Origin: Chryseobacterium sp. ZHDP1
Lineage (GTDB): Bacteria; Bacteroidota; Bacteroidia; Flavobacteriales; Weeksellaceae
Direction: 5' to 3'
Length of the DNA stretch: 64,000 bases
Assembly (NCBI RefSeq): GCF_018603435.1
Contig: NZ_CP075682.1
Location: 4,216,001 to 4,280,000, forward strand
Position numbers and translations under genes: made by a program. Every line of letters starts with the position of its first letter. The first letter of the stretch is position 1. Shown one piece after another: positions 42,372-50,765 of the stretch. A model generated the notes under the pieces. That model made no database searches. It was given only the letters and a program-made list of their open reading frames with translations, and had not been told where the DNA came from.

Positions 42372-42830
42372 TTAGGTTGATGGAGGATCATTTTTTTTGA
42401 TGAGACTTTTCTCATGTTTAGAAATCCATTTATATAATGTTGTTTTAGGAATGTTATATTGTTCCATTACTTCATTTTTAGACATTTTTCCCTTGTTGAT
42501 CTTTTCCAGAATAAATTCAATAATTTCTTTGGTATAGATATTTTTCCGGAACTGCGGTAAGGAAGACTTTTTGGCAGGAACTTTATTGTAATTTACATTT
42601 CTCTGTGGAGCATGCAATATTAGATGCTGTGTATAGATCCTGAAAAAATCATACTCTAATAATTTAGACCATTTCAGCAGATCTTCACAATAGATATCGT
42701 TTTTTTCAAACTGATTTAAAATTTCTTCTTCACTGCATTTAAAAAATCTTGTAATTCTTGTCATATCCAAATTGCTTTCTTCTACTCTTTCTTTTAAAAG
42801 AGATCCTATATGAATATTCTTATATGCCAT
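42372..42830 (-). CDS. Helix-turn-helix cassette protein A
   Basis: 152 residues with two parts. Residues 1-70 are helical with the motif Phe-Phe-Lys-Cys-Ser-Glu-Glu-Glu-Ile, an HTH-like arrangement. Residues ~90-145 hold a transposase-like HTH: Ile-Glu-Phe-Ile-Leu-Glu-Lys-Ile, Lys-Asn-Glu-Val-Met-Glu-Gln-Tyr-Asn-Ile-Pro-Lys-Thr-Thr-Leu-Tyr-Lys-Trp. Similar proteins starting Met-Ala-Tyr-Lys-Asn-Ile-His-Ile-Gly are frequent in Chryseobacterium and are usually annotated as transposase or HTH protein. It is the first gene of the cassette and divergent from the secreted-fibre genes. Confidence 0.75.
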   Translation of the reverse strand: MAYKNIHIGSLLKERVEESNLDMTRITRFFKCSEEEILNQFEKNDIYCEDLLKWSKLLEYDFFRIYTQHLILHAPQRNVNYNKVPAKKSSLPQFRKNIYTKEIIEFILEKINKGKMSKNEVMEQYNIPKTTLYKWISKHEKSLIKKNDPPST

Positions 42831-43263
42831 AATTTGTGTTTTTTCCTAAAATAATAAAGGAGGATCGAAATGAGGGAGGCTTATTTTAATAATGGGTGGT
42901 GATGCAGAGAAGGTAGATTTTTATATCGCGCAAATTTCTTTAAAAAGATTAATTCCTGAAAAACATGCATTCCACTAATTATAATTTTGTTGAATACTGA
43001 AGAATTTTAATCTCTTTTTTATTCCTGAAATATGAGTACAATATAAAAACAGGTTTTAAAAATTAACATATTGATTATCATGTTTTTAATTGCTTGTATT
43101 TACTGTGCAAAATCGTAATTTATCGAATCATTTGTTTATTTCTGAGACTCTTAAGCTATAATTTTGCACACGATTTATCTCAGGACATACCATCACTCAG
43201 TATGTTGATTTAATTAAATCTTAATTGAATTATTTCGGTCAAAAAAGAAAAATCATAAAAAAC
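42831..43263. other. 433-base divergent intergenic region
   Basis: It lies between the HTH cassette and the fibre gene. It is AT-rich with a plus-strand -7 element (TAATTTTG, 43159-43166) and a TTTG at 43131-43134 whose spacing (24 bases) is longer than usual. No frame or strong hairpin. If the HTH proteins regulate the fibre genes, the sites should be here. Confidence 0.5.
43159..43166 (+). promoter_or_regulatory. -7 promoter element TAATTTTG of the fibre operon
   Basis: TANNTTTG match ~98 bases before the fibre-gene ATG, giving a long untranslated leader. Confidence 0.5.
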
Positions 43264-45273
43264 ATGAATAGAAAAATTGTACTCGTATTAGTATTATCTA
43301 TGACAGGAATTGTAGCTAATGCACAGACTTCTCTTGGAAAGGTTGGGATTAATACTCCGTCACCCAATGCAACACTGGATGTTACAGGAAATCCAACAGA
43401 TACCAATGCTGCGGATGGAATTCTTGCTCCACGTCTTACAGGAAATGAATTGAAAGCAAAAGACGCTTTGTACGATACACCACAAATAGGAACTTTGGTG
43501 TATGCAACAGCGGCAGCAAACCCTACTACAACAAAAACAATAAACGTAACTTCAGAAGGATATTACTATTTCGATAGCAATAAGGTTTGGGTAAAAATAC
43601 CCAATGGAACAGTAAACAACGGAAATTTTTGGTCTTTGGCAGGTAATGCAGGAACTACACCCGGCACGAATTTTCTAGGTACTACCGATGCACAAAACTT
43701 AGTGTTTAAAGTAAATAATATATTGTCAGGATATATCCAATATACTCCAACGCTATTAACAGCTACTACCGGTTTTGATCACAGAACAACCTTTGGTTAC
43801 AATGCGGGATCTTCCATTACAACAGGAGATGACAACACTTTGTTTGGATCATACGCAGGTACCGGAATAACAACAGGAACAAGAAATACAGTATTTGGTT
43901 CTCGTGCGATGTCTTTAAATACAGTTACAACAGTTGATAATACAGCGATAGGGGCTTTTGCTTTAGCAAACAATACAGGTGCCAGAAATATGGCAGTTGG
44001 TTCAAATACGTTATATAATAATACAACGGGAAATAACAACGTAGCACTTGGGGATACTGCATTAAATAATAATATTACAGGAAGTCAAAATGTGGCTGTA
44101 GGACAAAATTCTTTATCTGTTTTAGGCTTTGGAGGCGCAGCGGCGGGAACAAACAATACAGCTATTGGGCAATCTTCTTTAGGGAGCATGACCACGGGTA
44201 CTGGAAATACAGGAATTGGTGCTTCCACGGCAATAAGCAATGGCTTAACCAATGCAACGGCAATAGGTTATCAAGCTTCTGTAACACAAAGCAATAGTTT
44301 AATTTTGGGAGGGATTACAGGTGTGAATTCCGGAACAGATACTAATATAGGGATTGGTACCACTGCGCCTGCTGCAAAATTAGACGTGGTAGGTACTGCA
44401 AGAGTGTCTAACACTACAGCAAGTACTGCAGCAAAAATTTTAGGAACCGACACCAACGGACAGTTGAATGATATTACCCTGGGTTCAGGATTGGGATTAT
44501 CTTCCGGAACATTATCCAATACCGGTGTTACGAGTTTATCTGCAACAGCTCCCATCACAGTAAGTGCCCCAACAGGAACAGCCACAATAACCTTAACCAG
44601 AAATAATCTTAACACAGGTACAAGTTCTTCAACAGCTACAGCTCCGGTTACAATTACCAACGGAACAAATGCTGTTGTAAACGGAGCAAACACTTCGGTT
44701 ACGGTAAATAATACAGCCCCTTTATGGAATGCCAGCCAATTGCAGGGAAGCAATGTAAGTACAGCTGTACCTACGGATAAACAATACCTGAAATACAACG
44801 GGACAACTTCACAGTGGGAACCTACTACAGTGGATAAATCGGGTGCATCGGCAACCAATACAGGAACACAGAGTTTCGTTATTACTGCCGGAACTTCTTC
44901 TACCACGCAGATTACTTTGAACAATAAAACTTTTGGAGGAAAAGTCGCAGACAATTTAAGTGAATTTGATACTGCCACAGGAAAGTTTACTGCGAAAGGT
45001 GACGGAGTGCGTGTATTTTCCATTGCTTATAATTTCACAAGAACCGGTACAGGAGCTACGCCCGTTATTAGTTTTGATATAAATGGTGTTTCAGGATCAT
45101 CACAGTCTATTAATGCATCGGGAACCACAATTACCGGAACTTATATTTTTGCAGCGTACTTAACGAACGGCAGCACTTACTATCCGGAAATCAATATAAC
45201 ACTTGGAGGATCAACAAATCAGACTTACACTTTTACTCCAAACAGCAACTTCTTTGTCGTAACACAGCCATAA
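43264..45273 (+). CDS. Secreted fibre protein with YadA-head-like repeats
   Basis: 669 residues from the ATG at 43264, which begins the signal peptide (Met-Asn-Arg-Lys-Ile-Val). After it comes a Val-Gly-Ile-Asn-Thr-Pro-Ser-Pro-Asn-Ala-Thr-Leu-Asp-Val motif common in Bacteroidetes tail-fibre-like proteins. Residues ~180-370 are runs of a 14-16-residue repeat with Asn-Thr-Ala-Ile-Gly or Asn-Val-Ala-Val-Gly, as in left-handed YadA head rolls. A Thr/Ser-rich stalk follows, and a C-terminal ~110-residue domain resembling a C1q-like jelly roll. It lacks the YadA membrane anchor, so secretion and display must use another route. Probably trimeric and adhesive. Confidence 0.75.
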   Translation: MNRKIVLVLVLSMTGIVANAQTSLGKVGINTPSPNATLDVTGNPTDTNAADGILAPRLTGNELKAKDALYDTPQIGTLVYATAAANPTTTKTINVTSEGYYYFDSNKVWVKIPNGTVNNGNFWSLAGNAGTTPGTNFLGTTDAQNLVFKVNNILSGYIQYTPTLLTATTGFDHRTTFGYNAGSSITTGDDNTLFGSYAGTGITTGTRNTVFGSRAMSLNTVTTVDNTAIGAFALANNTGARNMAVGSNTLYNNTTGNNNVALGDTALNNNITGSQNVAVGQNSLSVLGFGGAAAGTNNTAIGQSSLGSMTTGTGNTGIGASTAISNGLTNATAIGYQASVTQSNSLILGGITGVNSGTDTNIGIGTTAPAAKLDVVGTARVSNTTASTAAKILGTDTNGQLNDITLGSGLGLSSGTLSNTGVTSLSATAPITVSAPTGTATITLTRNNLNTGTSSSTATAPVTITNGTNAVVNGANTSVTVNNTAPLWNASQLQGSNVSTAVPTDKQYLKYNGTTSQWEPTTVDKSGASATNTGTQSFVITAGTSSTTQITLNNKTFGGKVADNLSEFDTATGKFTAKGDGVRVFSIAYNFTRTGTGATPVISFDINGVSGSSQSINASGTTITGTYIFAAYLTNGSTYYPEINITLGGSTNQTYTFTPNSNFFVVTQP

Positions 45274-45407
45274 TTTGATATATGCCGATAAACATGATAT
45301 TCCGGACGCGCATTGATCTTTTTAATCCGGATGTCTAATAAATAAAAATTGTAACATTTTTTATTTCAATATGTTATAGAGGCAGAATTTTAAAATAATA
45401 ATTTTTC

Positions 45408-46403
45408 ATGAACAAAAAATATGCATTATTACTTTTGTTATCTTCTTCTTGGATGTTTGCCCAGCAGACATTACAAACAGAAAATTACGAAAAGTACGCC
45501 ACTACTAAAAGCACGAGTGGTAAAACAGTTCAAAGCCTGAACGAAGGCTTGTTTGCGGAAAACCTGATGGCTTATCCGGGTTATGGTACCACCAGAAAAC
45601 ATTTTGTAATAGGACAGTTGGGAGCTGTTCAAAACGTTTACACTAAAGTTTCTAAAGATGAAAATACCCTGTTGGTTTCTTTTATCCTTAATCTTTCCAA
45701 AGCGGACGAAACAAAAGAGCTTCAGCTTTTGGATCTGAAAGTTCCTACCTCTATGTACAAAGGAAACAGTTTTGTACAGCTGTCGGTAAAAAATAGGGGG
45801 AAGAAGTTTGCATTCAGTCTTACTGATACCAATAATCCCGAAAACAGGACAGATCCCGGAAATACCTTTAATTACAATGAAGATCATTTAGTAGTTCTGA
45901 AAGTGAGTGATTTCAACACAGCAAAAGCTGTCTGCGAATTATTTGCTGATGAAGATATTGCGAATTTATCAGAAAGCATTGCAAAATTACAAGGTCTGAC
46001 ATTGCCGGCAAACAAAGAGCATGAAAACGGTAATGGGATTTTGTTTACCGCTGCACTGCATCAAAGTAATAAAGCTTCTGTTACAGAAGGTAAAGTTGGT
46101 CTTCTGAAAATAAGCAGAGGAAAAGAAAAAGATATTAGAGATTTAGTAAATACAGAGACTACGAAATTAGCGGCTTCCCAGGCAAAACAGGGTGTTCTCC
46201 AGATATCTTCCATAGAATCTTACAAGAATGCTGAAGTAAAAGTGTATAACGCAGCAGGAAGCATGGTTCAGCTTCTTTCGAACATAAATATTACCGGAAG
46301 AGGAGTACAGGAACTCAGAATAAATCCTTTAAGTGAGGGAGTATATATTTTCACGATTAGAGATGCTCAACACCAGTATCAAACCAAATTTATAGTTAAA
46401 TAA
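45408..46403 (+). CDS. Secreted protein with type IX secretion sorting domain
   Basis: 331 residues with a signal peptide (about 1-18). The C-terminal ~75 residues have the type A sorting-domain pattern: Val-Lys-Val-Tyr-Asn-Ala-Ala-Gly, Arg-Ile-Asn-Pro-Leu-Ser-Glu-Gly-Val-Tyr-Ile-Phe-Thr-Ile and a final Lys-Phe-Ile-Val-Lys. The N-terminal ~200 residues look like a beta-sandwich, perhaps a lectin- or cargo-like domain. It would pass through the type IX system and be released or attached by lipopolysaccharide. It is the second gene of the fibre cluster. Confidence 0.82.
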   Translation: MNKKYALLLLLSSSWMFAQQTLQTENYEKYATTKSTSGKTVQSLNEGLFAENLMAYPGYGTTRKHFVIGQLGAVQNVYTKVSKDENTLLVSFILNLSKADETKELQLLDLKVPTSMYKGNSFVQLSVKNRGKKFAFSLTDTNNPENRTDPGNTFNYNEDHLVVLKVSDFNTAKAVCELFADEDIANLSESIAKLQGLTLPANKEHENGNGILFTAALHQSNKASVTEGKVGLLKISRGKEKDIRDLVNTETTKLAASQAKQGVLQISSIESYKNAEVKVYNAAGSMVQLLSNINITGRGVQELRINPLSEGVYIFTIRDAQHQYQTKFIVK

Positions 46404-46421
46404 AATAAAATTATATAGAAA

Positions 46422-47303
46422 ATGAAGAAATTATTTATCATTGCAGGTGCATTTGCACTTTCATCAGCGGTTAATGTAAAAGCTCAGTCGGGAATTGCCC
46501 TTGAAAAAATAGCAGTAGGTACAGAAGCGGTATACAACAGCGGTCTTGATGATACCAAAATTGCGTATTTCCAAAACCAGCCTTCAACCGGCGATGGTAC
46601 TTTTATCCATAACAGCGGTTCCGTTACCATAGGAGATAAAAATACAGAAAACACAAAAGCTTTGCTGGAATTATCCTCTACAAATAAAGGATTTTTGCCA
46701 ACAAGACTTACGACTACACAGATTAATGCATTGGGTGCAGCGGCTTCAGAGCGCGGAATGATCGTGTATGATACTACCAAAAAATGTCTTTCCCTATTCG
46801 ATGGTTCTGCATGGAACTGTATAGGAGGTTCAGGAGGAGCTGTTTTTGTTGATTATAAGATTGTGGGAGCAGGAGGAACATTTAATGCCAATAATAATCA
46901 GGCAGGTTCTCCGCCGTATATCGTTAAATCTGATGATTATCTAATAGAATGGCAGGCTAAATCTACCAATGCGCTTGGCTTTAATGTTTCTATAGGAAAT
47001 GCAACGCCTTACACACTTCCTTTAGGAATCAATGCAGCAGCCAATTTAATATTGCCGGATCCTGCAACATGTAAAGGAAGACAGCTGAAAATCTACAATA
47101 ATTCTTATGAAGCCAATTATCCGTCGGGAGCATATACCTACATCTGGACAAATTATCCGATTTATAATACAGCAAACAGCGGACAGTTCGCCTACGGATT
47201 ACCGGCTGTTACAAACTACCAGATAGCATGGGGCGCGAACCTTAATAAAGTTACCATCACAAGCAACGGAACGTATTGGGTGTCGGATAATTATAACAAT
47301 TAA
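46422..47303 (+). CDS. Secreted protein related to the fibre N-terminus
   Basis: 293 residues with a signal peptide (about 1-21). It contains Leu-Leu-Glu-Leu-Ser-Ser-Thr-Asn-Lys-Gly-Phe-Leu-Pro-Thr-Arg-Leu-Thr and Gly-Met-Ile-Val-Tyr-Asp-Thr-Thr, the pattern seen in many Bacteroidetes surface proteins. The C-terminal ~150 residues are beta-rich and Asn/Tyr-rich with no known domain. No sorting domain is visible. It follows the type IX cargo gene by 18 bases, so the three secreted proteins probably work together at the surface. Confidence 0.65.
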   Translation: MKKLFIIAGAFALSSAVNVKAQSGIALEKIAVGTEAVYNSGLDDTKIAYFQNQPSTGDGTFIHNSGSVTIGDKNTENTKALLELSSTNKGFLPTRLTTTQINALGAAASERGMIVYDTTKKCLSLFDGSAWNCIGGSGGAVFVDYKIVGAGGTFNANNNQAGSPPYIVKSDDYLIEWQAKSTNALGFNVSIGNATPYTLPLGINAAANLILPDPATCKGRQLKIYNNSYEANYPSGAYTYIWTNYPIYNTANSGQFAYGLPAVTNYQIAWGANLNKVTITSNGTYWVSDNYNN

Positions 47304-47514
47304 TGAAAGGATTCTGATAACCGATAATTACTAATAACTTTTTGATGTCACACTTATAGGTTGGAAACTTAAACTTTTATGAAGTCTTGATTTCCGGCAG
47401 ATTGATTATAAATCGTTGCATTATCTTTATCTGAGTAAAAGTTTAATACGTTGTAAGACCATCAAAACTATAATATTTTAACAGGATAATTTTTTTGGAA
47501 ATAATTGTGAATTG

Positions 47515-47542
47515 CGCCCCAAATTAATTTGGGGCGTTTTTT
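47515..47542 (+). terminator. Terminator of the secreted-protein operon
   Basis: The palindrome CGCCCCAAATT / AATTTGGGGCG, then TTTTTTATT. It lies 212 bases after the last stop codon. The 339-base gap (47304-47642) holds nothing else but the next promoter. Confidence 0.85.
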
Positions 47543-47620
47543 ATTCTTATAATCCTTAATTACGGATAATCAAAAATATTTTAATCTTTTATGAATAACA
47601 GGAATATAAAACTGAAACAT

Positions 47621-47628
47621 TAATTTTG
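47621..47628 (+). promoter_or_regulatory. -7 promoter element TAATTTTG of the AraC-type regulator
   Basis: TANNTTTG match 14 bases before the regulator ATG. Confidence 0.6.
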
Positions 47629-47642
47629 TGTAAAACCTGAAG

Positions 47643-49352
47643 ATGATGAACCGTTTATTTATTACCCGATTTTTCGTTTTGATGTTATACTGCCTTTGTG
47701 TATATGCAAAAGGAGAACAGAAGAATGTTTATAATAATACAGATTCTCTGAAAAAATATTCTGTGGACGTTCTTGTGCAAAAATGTTATTCGGACATCAA
47801 TCCAAAAATCTACTGCGATGAAATGCTCAGCCGGAAATTATCTGATGAAGAGAAAACAAAGTGCTATAATATTTATGCATTAAAATACTGGTTTGAAACG
47901 GTTAATAATTATGAGAAGGCAATACAATACCTGAACTTATCCAATGTGTATGCTAAAAAGACAGGAAATGTTACTTTTGAAAAAACAAACCTGAATATCA
48001 TTGCTGTCATATACGCATTGCAAAACAGATATAGATATTCGCTTCAGCTTATAGAAAAACGAAACAGGCTTAAATCTGTTGAAAAAACAGATGAAATACA
48101 AGAACTGCTTTCCGGAGGAGACGATGACGCAATCTATGCTCTGTTAGGAAATTTCGGAAAATCCATCAAAAGTTATCAGAGAGCTATTAAAAATATAGAT
48201 GATTATCTTTCTTCACACACAGACATTTCCCCTGAAAAAAAGTATCAGTTAACTTTTTATAAATGTATTAAATACAAAAATATTTTTCTGAGTTACGATT
48301 ACGAGAAAAAACTGGATTCAGCAGGAATTTACCTCAACAAAATAAAAAATTCAACACTGTTACAAAAAGATAAAGATGATATTATCGGCTGTACTGAAGC
48401 AGATTATTTTATTCTTCTCGGAAAACTGGATTTGGCAATACAGAAAGCAACAAAAGATAAAAACGAATCTAAAAATGACAAAGCCAGAGTTTTTTATGAT
48501 TTATATTATCTGGCAAGAGCCTATCAACTGAAGAAAAATTATAAAGAATCTTTAAAATACTGCGAACAGGGGCTTAATACAATTGTTCTGAATATAGATT
48601 TTGTAAATATCGAGCTTGAGCTTTACCGGATAGCAATGGAAAATGCCGATAAATTAGGCGACAATGCCAATTATCTCAAATATTCAAAACTCTATCAGGA
48701 AAAAAACAAAAAACTGAATTATGATTCCAAGGCGGAATTTATTTCGAAGCTGTACAGTCTGGATCAGATAGAGCCTCTTGAATATGAATTAAACCATACA
48801 AGAAATTTCATGACTTATCTTTGGGTTGCCATACTGCTTTTAGGATCGCTTACAGCATTTTTAATCCATCGTTTCTTCACCTTAAGAAAGTATAAAAAAA
48901 GGTTTATGGAAATTAATGCAGATTTTGAAAAGGAAATTCTAAAACAGAAACAGGATGAAGGAGAACCTAAAATCTATAGAAATAATCTTTCTGACGAAAA
49001 AGAACAGGAAATTCTGGACAAACTGAGTAAGTTTGAAAAGAAACAGCAGTTTTTATCTCCTGCAGTTTCTTTAAGTTCTCTTTCTGCACAGATAGGAACC
49101 AATACGAACTATCTGTCGTCTATTATTAAAAAACATAAAGAAAGCAATTTTAATGGTTATTTAAATCAGTTAAGAATAGATTATATCGTTATAAAATTAA
49201 AACAAAACCCGGAATATCTCAATTACAAAATTAGCTATCTTGCCGAAGAATGCGGCTTTTCTTCTCATACAGTTTTCAGCAGAATTTTTATAGACAAAAT
49301 GGGAATTCCTCCTTCAAAATTTATTGAATATCTAAAAAAGGAAAAAGGGTAA
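47643..49352 (+). CDS. TPR-containing membrane AraC-family regulator
   Basis: 569 residues. Signal-like start (about 1-22), then ~350 residues of TPR-like helices (repeats of Tyr-x-x-Ala-Ile-x-Tyr-Leu and Tyr-Lys-Glu-Ser-Leu-Lys-Tyr-Cys), a transmembrane helix near 388-408, a Lys-rich linker, and a C-terminal AraC DNA-binding domain (about 470-565). That domain has Tyr-Leu-Ser-Ser-Ile-Ile-Lys-Lys-His and Ile-Ser-Tyr-Leu-Ala-Glu-Glu-Cys-Gly-Phe-Ser-Ser. This is a one-component membrane regulator: the periplasmic TPR part would sense something and the cytoplasmic part bind DNA. Its nearest likely targets are the secreted-protein genes upstream. Confidence 0.85.
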   Translation: MMNRLFITRFFVLMLYCLCVYAKGEQKNVYNNTDSLKKYSVDVLVQKCYSDINPKIYCDEMLSRKLSDEEKTKCYNIYALKYWFETVNNYEKAIQYLNLSNVYAKKTGNVTFEKTNLNIIAVIYALQNRYRYSLQLIEKRNRLKSVEKTDEIQELLSGGDDDAIYALLGNFGKSIKSYQRAIKNIDDYLSSHTDISPEKKYQLTFYKCIKYKNIFLSYDYEKKLDSAGIYLNKIKNSTLLQKDKDDIIGCTEADYFILLGKLDLAIQKATKDKNESKNDKARVFYDLYYLARAYQLKKNYKESLKYCEQGLNTIVLNIDFVNIELELYRIAMENADKLGDNANYLKYSKLYQEKNKKLNYDSKAEFISKLYSLDQIEPLEYELNHTRNFMTYLWVAILLLGSLTAFLIHRFFTLRKYKKRFMEINADFEKEILKQKQDEGEPKIYRNNLSDEKEQEILDKLSKFEKKQQFLSPAVSLSSLSAQIGTNTNYLSSIIKKHKESNFNGYLNQLRIDYIVIKLKQNPEYLNYKISYLAEECGFSSHTVFSRIFIDKMGIPPSKFIEYLKKEKG

Positions 49353-49386
49353 GAGTGCAGATCAATGAAATATTATAAACAAAAAA

Positions 49387-49410
49387 CCTCATAACAAAAT
49401 TATGAGGCTT
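49387..49410 (+). terminator. Weak terminator after the AraC-type gene
   Basis: CCTCATAA-CAAAA-TTATGAGG with a short T-run. Confidence 0.7.
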
Positions 49411-49432
49411 AAGTGAACTTGGAAGGATTATC

Positions 49433-49651
49433 TTCGAACCGTCTGATACAAGATTTGAATTGGATTTTGAAATTAAATATTTGATTATGAGTTGTTTGTG
49501 TAGGTTTTCGGAGAGTTCGAATCCTTTTGCGATATGTTGACGGGAGCAATTTTTCGAACTTTTGTCCTAATATTTTAAGAGCTCTAATTTTCAATATATT
49601 GGTTTTTAATACTTTATGATTTGTAATTCAAGTTCGAATCCTCTTGCCATA
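49433..49651. repeat. Cluster of TTCGAA motifs with 21-bp direct repeats
   Basis: AGTTCGAATCCT-YTTGCSATA occurs at 49514-49534 and 49631-49651, 19 of 21 bases identical. Inverted partial versions (TTCGAAC) lie at 49433-49439 and 49553-49560. The core resembles the T-arm of a tRNA 3' end (GTTCGAATCC), but the flanks do not fold as a tRNA, so no tRNA is present. Such repeats at the edge of an accessory block may be integrase attachment or remnant sites. Confidence 0.5.
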
Positions 49652-49704
49652 ATGATTTTATTAAGTTATTTTGACTATTATAATAGTAAAAATAGGTAAT
49701 TTTC

Positions 49705-49737
49705 AGCTTGGAGTTGATTTATTATCAACTCCAAGCT
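49705..49737. terminator. Isolated strong hairpin
   Basis: AGCTTGGAGTTGAT, loop TTATT, ATCAACTCCAAGCT: a perfect 14-bp stem with only a short T-rich tail and no adjacent gene. It may be a terminator left from deleted DNA. Confidence 0.6.
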
Positions 49738-49798
49738 CGTTTAAAAGAAATAATGTACTTTTATAAATTTAGCTAAAAATTTCCATAAAACTTTCTTA

Positions 49799-50272
49799 GT
49801 GCGTTTATCCTTAACAGTAACTTTTGCAACATTGTATGATTATTATTTGGATGAAAAGCCCTACTATGTTTTCATTTTCTCATTTTTGAGACTAATAAAG
49901 GAATTATTGAACTTTACTCAATTTTACCTTTATTTTTGTTTACGGGAAACCATATTTGAACTTTATGATGAAGCTGTTTTTGATCCAGCTATTCATTATA
50001 ATAATGAGTAAGGATGCTACCCCTAGTTGGGCTGGCTATATTTTTTAATGAGAAGTACGCTATGTAAGGCACTTGAGAAATAAGTTTATTGGGTGAAGCA
50101 ATTGATGATAAATATTTGCCTGAGATTGGAACAAGACGAAGACTTTCAATAAAAACTAATAATTTAGAATTTTAAAGACAAAAGCATATTTGAGTAAGGG
50201 TTCTGATAAATTGGCCAAGTACAAAGATGTAATCAAGGAATTAATAAGTTTATACCCCGAATATCACCCATT
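49799..50272 (+). pseudogene. Decayed gene remnants before the acr3 fragment
   Basis: Short broken frames follow one another. One ends Ala-Val-Phe-Asp-Pro-Ala-Ile-His-Tyr-Asn-Asn-Glu. A frame from 50004 reads Met-Ser-Lys-Asp-Ala-Thr-Pro-Ser-Trp-Ala-Gly-Tyr-Ile-Phe before a stop, and later pieces read Leu-Cys-Lys-Ala-Leu-Glu-Lys and Leu-Gly-Glu-Ala-Ile-Asp-Asp. The Ala-Thr-Pro-Ser-Trp-x-Gly-Tyr string is reminiscent of the start of some ABC-three-component or related defence proteins (recalled, weak). A separate frame near 50190-50275 ends His-Pro-Leu-Gln-Cys at the acr3 junction. Multiple frameshifts show it is dead. Confidence 0.5.
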
Positions 50273-50275
50273 ACA

Positions 50276-50635
50276 ATGTATGCTTTATTGTTTACAATCG
50301 TATTAATGTTCAGTCTGAAAGGCGATAAAATATTAGAATTGCCAATGGATGTGATAAAAGTTGCCATACCCTTAATCATCTATTTTGTACTAATGTTTTT
50401 TGTTAGCTTCTATATCAATAAAACGCTGAAAGTTCCTTACGACAAAAATGCCTCAATAGCCTTTACAGCTACAGGCAACAATTTTGAATTGGCGATAGCA
50501 GTAGCAATAGCTGTTTTTGGCATTCACTCTCCGCAGGCATTTGTAGGCGTAATTGGTCCATTAATAGAAGTTCCCGTGCTTATTTTATTGGTAAAAGCCA
50601 GCTTGTGGCTAAAGAAGAGATATTGCAATAATTAG
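50276..50635 (+). pseudogene. acr3: Truncated arsenite efflux transporter Acr3 (C-terminal third)
   Basis: 119 residues covering the last ~4 helices of Acr3: Met-Phe-Ser-Leu-Lys-Gly, a Pro-Leu-Ile-Ile-Tyr-Phe helix, Thr-Gly-Asn-Asn-Phe-Glu-Leu-Ala-Ile-Ala-Val-Ala, and Val-Ile-Gly-Pro-Leu-Ile-Glu-Val-Pro-Val-Leu. Intact Acr3 is ~340-400 residues, so about two thirds, including the conserved Cys region, is missing and the gene cannot encode a working arsenite pump. It is joined to unrelated sequence at ~50275, showing a deletion or recombination junction. Confidence 0.88.
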
Positions 50636-50705
50636 ATTGATTTAAAAAGAAATCAGCACAAAGTTATAAAATTCAGAAATTTTTCTAAATTCAATTTTAA
50701 CTTTG

Positions 50706-50725
50706 TATAAACTTTACAGTTTATA
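50706..50725. promoter_or_regulatory. Perfect inverted repeat upstream of the copper operon
   Basis: TATAAACT-TTAC-AGTTTATA, 8-bp arms. It is centred ~50 bases before the Cys-rich gene and just upstream of the -7 element at 50753. A dyad there fits an activator or repressor site. No CsoR, CopY or CueR gene is seen in the window. Confidence 0.55.
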
Positions 50726-50752
50726 TTTAATAATCACAAAAAAATAAATTCA

Positions 50753-50760
50753 TAAATTTG
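50753..50760 (+). promoter_or_regulatory. -7 promoter element TAAATTTG of the copper operon
   Basis: TANNTTTG match ending 5 bases before the GTG start of the Cys-rich gene. If used, the message would be nearly leaderless. Confidence 0.5.
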
Positions 50761-50765
50761 TCTAA

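Noticed and set aside
41821..42830. Insertion sequence
   Set aside because: HTH domains are transposase-like, but there is no DDE/DDD catalytic domain, no terminal inverted repeats and no target duplication around the three genes.
44271..45023. 250-codon minus-strand open frame inside the fibre gene
   Set aside because: It is the antisense of Thr/Gly/Val-rich repeat coding sequence, which creates long open frames by composition.
49505..49655. tRNA genes suggested by GTTCGAATCC cores
   Set aside because: The bases flanking the T-loop do not pair as a T-stem and no acceptor, D or anticodon arms can be built around either copy.
49799..50011. Intact 70-residue gene
   Set aside because: It has no family features, no good start context, and its end reads as part of a chain of broken frames, so it is better treated as remnant sequence.
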